Assembly: GCA_002254415.1 (NCBI GenBank)
Contig: NJDR01000013.1
Span: forward strand, 1-10,492
Source: Candidatus Aenigmarchaeota archaeon ex4484_52
GTDB taxonomy: Archaea; EX4484-52
Direction: 5' to 3'
DNA length: 10,492 bases
Every line of letters starts with the position of its first letter. The stretch's first letter is position 1. A program made the translations under genes and the position numbers. Positions 1-6,157 of the stretch are shown one piece after another. The notes under the pieces are model-generated. The model ran no database searches. It was not told where the DNA came from and was given only the letters and a program-made list of their open reading frames with translations.

Positions 1-331
1 TTTTAAAATGAGTATATTTGCCGGGAAAATAATCATGTGTTTTATATAAACCAATACCCATTGATTCTGTTAAATCCATTCCCAAAGAATAGATTTTAGC
101 AGGTGTATTAAGTTTAAACTTGGTTTTTATTTGTTTTACCAATACAAATCCCCACATCCAAGAAAGCAAATATAAATGATGCATACGCTTTTCTTCATAA
201 AAATATCGTGTCAATTCTCCAATAAAAAAACTAGGTAGCAAACACATATGTATATTTTTTAATGTAATAAGACCATTCTCAAATCTTAATTGTTGTGTCA
301 TTAATAATTTTGCTAATAAACCTATTGCCAT
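1..331 (-). CDS. Partial protein, possibly V4R-type ligand-binding domain (3' end outside window)
   Basis: An open frame starts with ATG at 331, directly after the TAA (334-332) of the KaiC-like gene upstream, and runs off the left edge after 110 codons. It begins MAIGLLAKLL and has no internal stop. The stretch GLITLKNIHMCLLPSFFIGEL (residues about 20-40) and the later KIYSLGMDLTESMGIGLYK (about 77-95) resemble the layout of V4R/XylR-N-type domains: a beta hairpin ending in LLP, an amphipathic helix, then a glycine-containing helix before an aspartate-bearing strand. V4R domains bind small hydrophobic ligands or cofactors, and in archaea they occur in regulators. The resemblance is by eye only and may be wrong. 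Zero spacing to the ATPase gene suggests translation from the same leftward mRNA, and therefore a linked role. Otherwise it is an unknown protein. Confidence 0.5.
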   Translation of the reverse strand, partial: MAIGLLAKLLMTQQLRFENGLITLKNIHMCLLPSFFIGELTRYFYEEKRMHHLYLLSWMWGFVLVKQIKTKFKLNTPAKIYSLGMDLTESMGIGLYKTHDYFPGKYTHFK

Positions 332-1093
332 TTATCTTATCATTTCACTGCATTCTTCTCCAATTTCAATGCCTTTTTTTACTATCTTTGTAAAATATAA
401 TCCATGTTTATGATTTGTGTATCTCATTTTTCTAATTTCAATATTGCCAAATGCTTCTCCTCCAATTTTTGTATAATATAATAAAATAACTCCGTCAGCC
501 ATAAATTCAGAAATTGTATCCCTACTCAAAAAATTGCTTGTCTCTGGCAACTCTGAAATAACCAAAGTAGTTACTCCAAATGACTTTATTTTTCCCATAA
601 TTTCCATTATCATTTTTCTTGTTACGGATTGAGGTGTTAATCCAAGATTTACATTTTCTTTTTTAAGACCCAAATCCATCATTGTTTCAAAATAACTAAT
701 TGTTTCTGCATAAACCCCATAAGTTGAAATTGAATCAAAAACCAAACGAACAGGAGCAAACTCTTTAACATCTTTTTCAAGTTGCTCTGTCATTATCGTT
801 AAATGCATTTTAGTTGGCTTAAAACATAAAATCTTTAATAAACCTTTTTTCTCTAAATCTTTTATATTCCATCCAAATTGTTTTGTCTGCAAGAAAACAT
901 CATCTTTGGTTTGTTCAAATGTAATAAAAATACCTTTCTCTTTGTAGTCCATTATTCCTTTAATAAGATATTGTAGTCCAAAAATAGTTTTCCCTGCTCC
1001 TGTCTGACCACTTAAAAGAACAAGATGATTTTTTGGTATTCCTCCATTCAATAATTCATCTAATCCTTTTATTCCTGTTTTAATTCTGTCCAT
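332..1093 (-). CDS. KaiC-like single-domain RecA-superfamily ATPase (EQ variant)
   Basis: A KaiC/RadA-type P-loop ATPase of one RecA fold, about 253 residues. Numbering from an in-frame GTG at 1111, it shows the KaiC start signature TGIKGLDELLNGGIP (12-26), Walker A GQTGAGKT (35-42), FEQ (65-67) where KaiC proteins carry two glutamates, Walker B LVFDS (123-127), and the C-terminal beta strands with IRKMRYTNHKHG typical of archaeal KaiC-like proteins. I chose the ATG at 1093 because it puts only five residues before the conserved TGIKGLDELL block; the GTG at 1111 adds six residues (MNIYYF) and would leave 5 bp to the upstream stop. It lies second in a three-gene leftward operon. Such proteins in archaea are generally linked to signal transduction; the partner and target are unknown. 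The Glu-to-Gln change may slow ATP hydrolysis. Confidence 0.9.
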   Translation of the reverse strand: MDRIKTGIKGLDELLNGGIPKNHLVLLSGQTGAGKTIFGLQYLIKGIMDYKEKGIFITFEQTKDDVFLQTKQFGWNIKDLEKKGLLKILCFKPTKMHLTIMTEQLEKDVKEFAPVRLVFDSISTYGVYAETISYFETMMDLGLKKENVNLGLTPQSVTRKMIMEIMGKIKSFGVTTLVISELPETSNFLSRDTISEFMADGVILLYYTKIGGEAFGNIEIRKMRYTNHKHGLYFTKIVKKGIEIGEECSEMIR

Positions 1094-1116
1094 AAAATAA
1101 TAAATATTCACAGATC

Positions 1117-1839
1117 TTATTCTGTTTCAACAACAATTCCTTTGTCAGTAATTTTAAAATTTTTTGGAGTAAAATCATGTTTTATAGATCTCATTTTTTT
1201 AATGCATAAAGTTCTTTTACCAACCCCATCCATTGTTGTTAAAACAATAACCCCATCAACAACAAATTCTTCTTCGCCGTATTTTGAAAGCTTATATTTG
1301 CTTCCTTCTATAATTTCTCCACTCAACACAGCAGTTACATTTAATTTTTTTAATATGCTAATCACATTAAAAATTCCTCTTCTTATTGCATATTCTCCTC
1401 TTTTATCATCAACACCTTCATTTGTTATAAATTCTGCAAACAAAGTGATAGGATCTATTACAACTCTTTTTGCTTTAATATACTCAATATAGCGTTCAAA
1501 AGAATTTAGTCCTATATTACTGCTCACTTCAAATGGGTTATATTGTTTTAAATATAATTTGTCTTTTTTCTCGTACTTGTCAAAATCCCATCCAAATTGT
1601 ATTGCATCTTGTTTTATTTGCTCTTTGCTTTCTTCAAGTGAAACAAACAGGCATGTTTCTCCTCTTTTTAGTCCTTCATTTATATATTGACACAAAAAAG
1701 TTGTTTTTCCGCAACCAGCACCACCACTAACTAAAACAACAGAATTCTCTGGTATTCCGCCACCAAGTAATTTGTTAATTCCTGCAATGCCCAAAGATAT
1801 TTTTTTAAAATCTTTTGAAACCATTATTATTTTATCCAT
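1117..1839 (-). CDS. KaiC-like single-domain RecA-superfamily ATPase
   Basis: 240 residues, one RecA-type domain of the KaiC family. The conserved opening SLGIAGINKLLGGGIP (15-30) leads into Walker A GGAGCGKT (39-46), the paired catalytic glutamates in SLEES (E69, E70), Walker B RVVIDP (125-130), and a C-terminal strand region with CIKKMRSIKHD, the usual place for inter-subunit arginine/lysine contacts in hexamers. It is first in the leftward operon, 23 bp before the second KaiC-like gene, with which it shares layout but is clearly diverged; the two could form hetero-oligomers. Start: ATG at 1839; an in-frame ATG at 1824 (residue 6) is also possible and fits a leaderless start from the TATA-like element near 1857 about as well. 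Archaeal relatives are ATP-driven signalling or regulatory switches; the specific input is not visible. Confidence 0.92.
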   Translation of the reverse strand: MDKIIMVSKDFKKISLGIAGINKLLGGGIPENSVVLVSGGAGCGKTTFLCQYINEGLKRGETCLFVSLEESKEQIKQDAIQFGWDFDKYEKKDKLYLKQYNPFEVSSNIGLNSFERYIEYIKAKRVVIDPITLFAEFITNEGVDDKRGEYAIRRGIFNVISILKKLNVTAVLSGEIIEGSKYKLSKYGEEEFVVDGVIVLTTMDGVGKRTLCIKKMRSIKHDFTPKNFKITDKGIVVETE

Positions 1840-1850
1840 TATATTGGTTT

Positions 1851-1883
1851 AAACTATATAAAATTTTGCTTTTTTTATATTTA
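1851..1883. promoter_or_regulatory. Divergent promoter region with TATA-like elements
   Basis: The 44 bp between the KaiC-like gene (ATG 1839, leftward) and the hydrolase gene (ATG 1884, rightward) hold CTATATAAAA (1854-1863), centred about 26 bp before the ATG at 1884, the textbook spacing for a leaderless archaeal transcript. On the other strand the same TATATA core reads TTTTATATAG, and a second element TAAATATAAAAA (1883-1872) lies about 38 bp before the ATG at 1839, which would give a leader of around 12 nt. No other regulatory motif is evident. Confidence 0.55.
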
Positions 1884-2618
1884 ATGAAAATTACATTTCT
1901 TGGAACAAATGGATGGTATGATACAAATACAGGAAATACAATTTGCACTTTAATTCAAACAGAAAATTATAATATTATTTTTGATGCAGGAAATGGAATT
2001 TATAAAATTGATAAATACATTGCAAATAACAAGCCAATATATCTTTTTTTGAGCCATTTTCATCTTGACCATATTGCTGGTTTGCATATTTTACTTAAAT
2101 TTAAATTCAAGCAAGGAATAGGAATTTATGGGCAAATTGGGACAAAAAATATTTTGAATAAAATAATTTGCCCTCCATTTACTTGTCCTTTAAATGAATT
2201 GAAATATAAAATAGATGTTTTTGAATTAGATGAAGGCCAACACAAAATTCCTTTTTTTGTTGAATGCAAATATCTTCTTCATAGATCAAAATGCATGGGC
2301 TATCGTGTGCATATTGACAATAAAATAATTGCACACTGCCTTGACACTGGGATTTGCAAAAATGCAATTGAATTGTCAAAAAATGCTGACTTGGTACTTA
2401 CTGAGTGTTCTAAATATAATAAAGAGGCCCTGGATGCATCTTGGCCTCATTTAAACCCTGAAATGGCTGCAAAAATAGCTATAAGAGCAGGAGCAAAAAA
2501 ACTTGCTTTGACTCATTTTGATGCAAGTGTTTATAAAACAATAGATAAAAGAGAACAAGCACAAAAAATTTTTAAAAATACAATTGTAGCAATAGACGAT
2601 AGGAAAATAGAAATATGA
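1884..2618 (+). CDS. Metallo-beta-lactamase-fold hydrolase, RNase Z-like
   Basis: 244 residues from ATG 1884. It has the whole metal-binding layout of the superfamily: the HxHxDH motif HFHLDH (58-63), H133 in LLHRSKCMGYR, D154 in CLDTG and H211 in LALTHFD, after the N-terminal strand KITFLGTNG. The segment ADLVLTECS (168-176) and the helix before H211 match the RNase Z/ElaC-type branch, whose members process tRNA 3' ends or hydrolyse other phosphodiesters. It lacks a clear RNase Z exosite arm and the typical HLHGDH wording, so tRNA processing is not certain. The longer frame from TTG 1815 was not used: it would add a hydrophobic leader that overlaps the divergent gene, and the promoter supports 1884. 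The stop TGA overlaps the ATG of the prenyl synthase by four bases, so the two are translated together. Confidence 0.88.
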   Translation: MKITFLGTNGWYDTNTGNTICTLIQTENYNIIFDAGNGIYKIDKYIANNKPIYLFLSHFHLDHIAGLHILLKFKFKQGIGIYGQIGTKNILNKIICPPFTCPLNELKYKIDVFELDEGQHKIPFFVECKYLLHRSKCMGYRVHIDNKIIAHCLDTGICKNAIELSKNADLVLTECSKYNKEALDASWPHLNPEMAAKIAIRAGAKKLALTHFDASVYKTIDKREQAQKIFKNTIVAIDDRKIEI

Positions 2619-3670
2619 ATGAAATGAAAAAAATAGAAATAGAAATAGAAAATGCTATTTACAAAATAATACCAAAAAATATTACAGAAAAATATATCAA
2701 TGAAAATATAAATAATAATTTTTATAAATACGACAATAATGCCATTAATAAGGCATTATTTTTGCCTATCAGGGATTTGCTTGAAAGAGGAGGCAAACGC
2801 TGGAGACCCAAGTTATTTTTGCTTTTTCTTGATTGCTTTGGTCTACAAAAAAAAGCAATTGAAACCTATTTTGATATTTCAGCAATAATTGAAATAATTC
2901 ATAACGGAACTTTGCTTACTGATGATATTGAAGACGATGCAAATTTAAGGCGTGGAAAACCCTGTATTCATAAAATGTATGGAAATGACATTGCAATAAA
3001 TGCAGGCAGTGCAATGTATTTTTTGCCGCTTAAATTAATTGAAAAGACGCATATTTCAGACAAACAAAAAAATCGGTTATATAAAGCTTATGTCGATGAA
3101 ATGAATAATTTATCTTTTGGTCAGGCAATAGATATTTTTTGGCACAAAAATAATATAATTCCAAATATAAAAGAATACCTCCAAATGTGCTTGTGCAAAA
3201 CAGGGGCATTATCTTCAATGGCAGTAAGATTTGCATCAATTTTGGCTAAAAAGCAAAAAGAAGAAGAAATGCTCTTTTCAAAAGCAATTGGGCATTTGGG
3301 AGTTGGATTTCAAATACAGGATGATATATTAGATATTGTCTCAAAAAACAGGGATAATTTTGGAAAGGTATACGGAAATGACATAACAGAAGGGAAAAAA
3401 ACATTAATGATAATACATACCTACGAAGTTGCAAACAACAATGATAAAAATAAACTTATATCTATTTTAGATAAACATACAAAAAATAAAGATGAAATTG
3501 ACGATGCAATTAAATTATTGAATAAATATGATGCAATTAATTTTGCAAAAAATCAGGCAAGAAAAATAGCAAAAAATGCGTGGAATGAAATTGACATTGT
3601 TTTAAAAAAAAGCAAAGCAAAACAGGAATTAAAGAATTTTTTTGATTATTTAATTGAAAGAGAAATATAA
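2615..3670 (+). CDS. Polyprenyl diphosphate synthase (trans-isoprenyl)
   Basis: 351 residues; condenses isopentenyl diphosphate onto an allylic diphosphate, making the precursor of archaeal lipid chains or longer prenyl groups. Visible motifs: GGKRWRP (59-65), which binds diphosphate; the first Asp-rich motif DDIED (103-107) followed by LRRGKP (111-116); GQ (169-170); KT (195-196); and the second Asp-rich motif DDILD (236-240). Both metal-binding motifs are intact. The wording LLTDDIEDDANLRRGKP, the YFLPL segment (135-139) and GQAIDIFW recall the branch that includes eukaryotic geranylgeranyl diphosphate synthases. The residue five before the first motif is Gly98, where short-chain archaeal enzymes carry Phe or Tyr, so product length cannot be assumed to be C20. 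ATG 2615 overlaps the hydrolase stop; M4 (2624) is a possible alternative start. A poor N-terminal lysine/asparagine-rich tail precedes the fold. Confidence 0.93.
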   Translation: MNEMKKIEIEIENAIYKIIPKNITEKYINENINNNFYKYDNNAINKALFLPIRDLLERGGKRWRPKLFLLFLDCFGLQKKAIETYFDISAIIEIIHNGTLLTDDIEDDANLRRGKPCIHKMYGNDIAINAGSAMYFLPLKLIEKTHISDKQKNRLYKAYVDEMNNLSFGQAIDIFWHKNNIIPNIKEYLQMCLCKTGALSSMAVRFASILAKKQKEEEMLFSKAIGHLGVGFQIQDDILDIVSKNRDNFGKVYGNDITEGKKTLMIIHTYEVANNNDKNKLISILDKHTKNKDEIDDAIKLLNKYDAINFAKNQARKIAKNAWNEIDIVLKKSKAKQELKNFFDYLIEREI

Positions 3671-3688
3671 CTTATTTTTTAGTTAAAA

Positions 3689-3699
3689 CTTTTAAACAT
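3689..3699 (+). promoter_or_regulatory. TATA-like element before the pilin-like gene
   Basis: The sequence CTTTTAAACAT lies about 24 bp before the ATG at 3717, in the 46-bp gap after the prenyl synthase stop. This spacing fits a leaderless archaeal promoter and suggests that the pilin-like gene and HMG-CoA reductase have their own transcript. Confidence 0.4.
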
Positions 3700-3716
3700 T
3701 AAATATTTATTTGAAA

Positions 3717-4439
3717 ATGTGGAAAAAAGCAACATCGCCTTTAATTGCAGGAGTTTTATATTTTGCAATAATAATGGGGGCAATTTCAATAATTCTTTCT
3801 GTAATATATCCATTTGTTGAAGATAGTAAAAATCAAATTGCAATAAATTATGCAAGAAAAAATATTGCAGATATTGATTCAATTATTTCATCTATTGCAT
3901 TGCAGGAGCAGGATGCTGCCAAAATAATTGATTTGTATGTAAGCAACGGAAAATATAAAATTGATGAAGGAAAAAATGCAGTATATTTTCAGACAAATGT
4001 TTCTCCTAATATTTTCTCAACAAGATTTAGAACAAAAACAGGAAATGTTTTTTTCGGCACACAACTCAATTCAGAGTCCATAGAATACGATGATTATTTT
4101 ATTCTTGAAAACTCTTATTTAATTGTCAATATTTCAAAAAAAGGAAATGATGAAAATTATCAAGATATAAATACTTCTAAAATTATAAATTCTATTTATT
4201 TCAAAGAAAAGAAACTATATTTATATCAGCAAAATATTTCAATAATCCCGGACAATTGCATAGATCAGGAAAGTGGAATTGGCTATGTTTATCTAAAAGA
4301 AAAGGGTTTTTTTTTGCCAAGAGCAATTGCAGTTGCGCGAATGATAAAGGCAAATAACAATGCTTCTTTTGATATTTATTTTGAGTTGCCGAGTGACAGT
4401 GATTTTTTATTAATTTATTTAAAAAATTATAATATTTAA
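3717..4439 (+). CDS. Pilin-like (class III signal) membrane-anchored protein
   Basis: 240 residues from ATG 3717. The N-terminus MWKKATSPLIAGVLYFAI is a short basic head followed by a hydrophobic helix (residues about 6-32), the pattern of archaeal type IV pilins and related pseudopilins, which are cut by a FlaK/PibD-type peptidase after the basic residues (probably near KKA/TSP) and assembled or retained through the helix. The rest is a predicted extracellular domain rich in Asn, Lys, Ile and aromatic residues, with two cysteines at most and no recognised enzyme motif. A TTG at 3711 would add two residues; the ATG is preferred because the TATA spacing fits. It ends 7 bp before HMG-CoA reductase, likely the same mRNA, although no functional link is obvious. 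Family name beyond pilin-like is not assigned. Confidence 0.7.
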   Translation: MWKKATSPLIAGVLYFAIIMGAISIILSVIYPFVEDSKNQIAINYARKNIADIDSIISSIALQEQDAAKIIDLYVSNGKYKIDEGKNAVYFQTNVSPNIFSTRFRTKTGNVFFGTQLNSESIEYDDYFILENSYLIVNISKKGNDENYQDINTSKIINSIYFKEKKLYLYQQNISIIPDNCIDQESGIGYVYLKEKGFFLPRAIAVARMIKANNNASFDIYFELPSDSDFLLIYLKNYNI

Positions 4440-4446
4440 TTAATTT

Positions 4447-5748
4447 ATGAATAATCTTGAAAAAACTTCAAAATTACCCGGCTTTTATAAATTGCCTGTT
4501 AAAGAGCGACTAAAAATAATAAAGGACTTTGCTGGTTTGACAAGAGAAGAAACAGATGCAATTGAAAAAAACGGCTCGCTTTCTATATTTGCTGCAAATA
4601 ATATGATTGAAAATGTAATTGGAACTTATGAACTTCCGCTTGGGATTGCCTGTAATTTTTTAATAAATAATAAGGAGTATTTAATTCCAATGGCAACAGA
4701 AGAGCCATCTGTTGTTGCTGCTGCATCAAATTCTGCAAAAATAATAAGACAAAGTGGTGGGTTTTTTACAAATAGCACAAAGCCAATAATGATAGGGCAA
4801 ATTCAATTTTCTGGAATAAAAAATATTTCTCATTCAAAGCAAATAATTTTAGAAAATAAACAAAAATTGCTTGATTATGCAAATGAGCAGGGTATTTTAG
4901 TGCAGTTTGGTGGAGGTGCAAAAGAAATAGAAGTAAAAATTATTCCAACACAACACTTCGGCGATTTGCTTGTTGTTCATCTTTTTGTTGATTGCTGTGA
5001 TGCGATGGGTGCTAATGCAGTAAATACGATATGCGAGGCGGTCTCTGTAAAAATCAAGGAATTTTTAAAGCAAGGAACAATCGGATTCAGAATTATTTCA
5101 AATCTTGCAACAGAGCGATTGGTTAGGTCAAGAGCAACAATAAAAAAAGAATTATTGAAAGAAGACACAATTAATAAAATTTTAATGGGCTATGAATTTG
5201 CTTCCAACGATGCATATCGTGCAGCAACGCACAATAAAGGAATAATGAATGGCATTGTCGCGGCAACTCTTGCCTGCGGAAATGATACAAGAGCTGTTGA
5301 GGCAGGAGCACATAGTTGGGCAAGTATTAGCGGAAAATATTTGCCTTTAACAAAATATGAAAAAGATAATATTGGCAATTTATGCATTTCTATTGAATTG
5401 CCTTTGGCTTTAGGAATAGTTGGGGGCTCTACAAAAGTTCATCCAATAGCACAGGCAAATCTAAAAATCATTGGTGCAAAAACAGCACGAGAATTAGCAG
5501 AGGTCTTTGCATCTCTTGGCCTTGCACAAAATTTTGCTGCATTGCGGGCAATTGCAACAGAGGGCATACAAAAGGGTCATATGAAACTTCATTCAAGAAA
5601 TATAGCAATATCTGCTGGTGCAAAAAATGAGGAACAAATAATAAAAATTGTCTCTCAAATGACTGAAGAAAAAAATATTTCTTTAAAAAAAGCAAAAGAG
5701 ATTTTTGAAAAAATGCAGGAGAAGGGATTTGAACCCTCGAACCTCTAA
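4447..5748 (+). CDS. mvaA: Hydroxymethylglutaryl-CoA reductase, class II type
   Basis: 433 residues; reduces HMG-CoA to mevalonate (or the reverse, as in degradative enzymes), the committed step to isopentenyl diphosphate. Signatures of class II enzymes (the Pseudomonas mevalonii type) are abundant: ENVIGTYELPLG (55-66), the catalytic Glu in MATEEPSVVAAAS (82-94), DAMGANAVNT (185-194), the catalytic Lys264 in THNKGIMNG, Asp280 in GNDTRAVEAGAH, and His378 in QKGHMKLHSRNIA. All four catalytic residues are present and the length matches the family (about 430). It has no membrane segments, so it is cytosolic. It follows the pilin-like gene by 7 bp. The gene is odd at its end: residues 423-433 (MQEKGFEPSNL) are encoded by the complement of the tRNA-Leu gene, and the stop TAA at 5746 falls inside the tRNA. 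The polyprenyl synthase upstream uses the same pathway's product. Confidence 0.97.
   Translation: MNNLEKTSKLPGFYKLPVKERLKIIKDFAGLTREETDAIEKNGSLSIFAANNMIENVIGTYELPLGIACNFLINNKEYLIPMATEEPSVVAAASNSAKIIRQSGGFFTNSTKPIMIGQIQFSGIKNISHSKQIILENKQKLLDYANEQGILVQFGGGAKEIEVKIIPTQHFGDLLVVHLFVDCCDAMGANAVNTICEAVSVKIKEFLKQGTIGFRIISNLATERLVRSRATIKKELLKEDTINKILMGYEFASNDAYRAATHNKGIMNGIVAATLACGNDTRAVEAGAHSWASISGKYLPLTKYEKDNIGNLCISIELPLALGIVGGSTKVHPIAQANLKIIGAKTARELAEVFASLGLAQNFAALRAIATEGIQKGHMKLHSRNIAISAGAKNEEQIIKIVSQMTEEKNISLKKAKEIFEKMQEKGFEPSNL
5708..5713 (-). terminator. Poly-T tract after tRNA-Leu
   Basis: Read leftward, six T follow the tRNA-Leu discriminator base at once (5713-5708), with further T runs within 35 bases (5700-5680 region). 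Archaeal termination needs little more than such a tract. These bases are also antisense to lysine codons (EKM) of HMG-CoA reductase. Confidence 0.5.
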
Positions 5749-5796
5749 TGGACTGAGTCCTAAGCCCAGCGCCTTTGACCACTTGGCTACCCCTGC
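5714..5796 (-). tRNA. tRNA-Leu, anticodon UAG
   Basis: Read on the minus strand from 5796: acceptor GCAGGGG pairs with CTCCTGC (one G-U), D stem GCC/GGC, anticodon stem CTGGG/CTCAG with loop CTTAGGA giving anticodon UAG, a long variable arm of about 14 nt (TCCATTAGAGGTTC) as expected for leucine, T stem GAGGG/CCCTT with loop TTCAAAT, and discriminator A at 5714. CCA is not encoded. Length 83 nt, no intron. It decodes CUA and, by wobble, other CUN codons. Its 3' part lies antisense under the end of HMG-CoA reductase. A TATA-like stretch (TTATATTTATA, 5821-5811 minus) lies upstream, but co-transcription with tRNA-Arg is also possible since only 36 bp separate them. Confidence 0.95.
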
Positions 5797-5832
5797 ATAT
5801 ATATAATATAAATATAAGTTATTTATATTTAA

Positions 5833-5906
5833 CGAGCCCGAGGGGATTTGAACCCCCGACCTTTAGGTTAGAAGCCTACTGCTCTAATCCACTGAGCTAC
5901 GGGCCC
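5833..5906 (-). tRNA. tRNA-Arg, anticodon UCU
   Basis: Read leftward from 5906: acceptor GGGCCCG pairs with CGGGCTC (one G-U), D stem GCTC/GAGC, anticodon stem GTAGG/CCTAA with loop CTTCTAA giving anticodon UCU, five-base variable loop AGGTC, T stem GGGGG/CCCCT with loop TTCAAAT, discriminator G at 5833. 74 nt, no intron, no encoded CCA. It decodes AGA/AGG, and AGA is the commonest arginine codon in the genes here. The outermost anticodon-stem pair (position 27-43) is G-A, a mismatch; the other four pairs are good, so I still regard it as functional. A TATA-like stretch (AATATATAAAT, about 5930-5920 on the minus strand) lies about 20 bp upstream. Confidence 0.95.
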
Positions 5907-6157
5907 TTTTATAGAGGATTTATATATTATACAACAATATTTATTTTAAGTTATAACTTCTATGTTATCTATTAAATTGTTCTTTTAAAAAGATTGAAAA
6001 ACCCAAGAGGATTTCATTATTTTTTATTGCTTTTAGAATTTTATATACAATAAAAAAATTGAAAAAATTTGCAACAATAACAGCAAATTTTTAACTTTTT
6101 TATTATATTTGCAATAGTTTATGTGCAATAAAAAAAATCCATAATATATTTGGAATA
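5907..6157. other. Gene-free AT-rich spacer
   Basis: About 250 bp between tRNA-Arg and the end of the uL5 gene. It is very AT-rich, with no frame of any length that resembles a protein, no C/D-box pattern (no TGATGA with CTGA) and no tRNA fold. It holds the tRNA-Arg promoter at its left end and one hairpin (see terminator). The words TTTGCAA and TTGCA recur several times near 6066-6145, without clear periodicity. Confidence 0.5.
6063..6092 (-). terminator. Hairpin plus T tract downstream of uL5
   Basis: A perfect 10-bp inverted repeat, AAAAATTTGC (6063-6072) and GCAAATTTTT (6083-6092), with a 10-nt loop. Read leftward, it lies about 66 nt after the uL5 stop and is followed by T-rich sequence (TTTTTTC, then AATTTTTTTATTG). 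It would act as a terminator for the ribosomal protein transcript. The stem is mostly A-T pairs, so it may be chance in this AT-rich spacer. Confidence 0.35.

Noticed and set aside
1142..1492. Plus-strand open frame opposite the first KaiC-like gene
   Set aside because: Antisense shadow of a clear ATPase gene with Walker motifs.
1815..1883. Longer hydrolase start at TTG 1815 with a hydrophobic leader
   Set aside because: It overlaps the divergent KaiC-like gene. The ATG at 1884 begins the conserved KITFLGTNG strand and has a TATA 26 bp upstream.
2628..2652. Tandem GAAATA repeats at the start of the prenyl synthase
   Set aside because: Three copies encoding IEIEIE, normal low complexity in an AT-rich gene.
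5775..5975. Open plus-strand frame across both tRNAs, containing SPRGFEPPTF
   Set aside because: It is the antisense translation of the tRNA T arm, a known artefact; no promoter or family.
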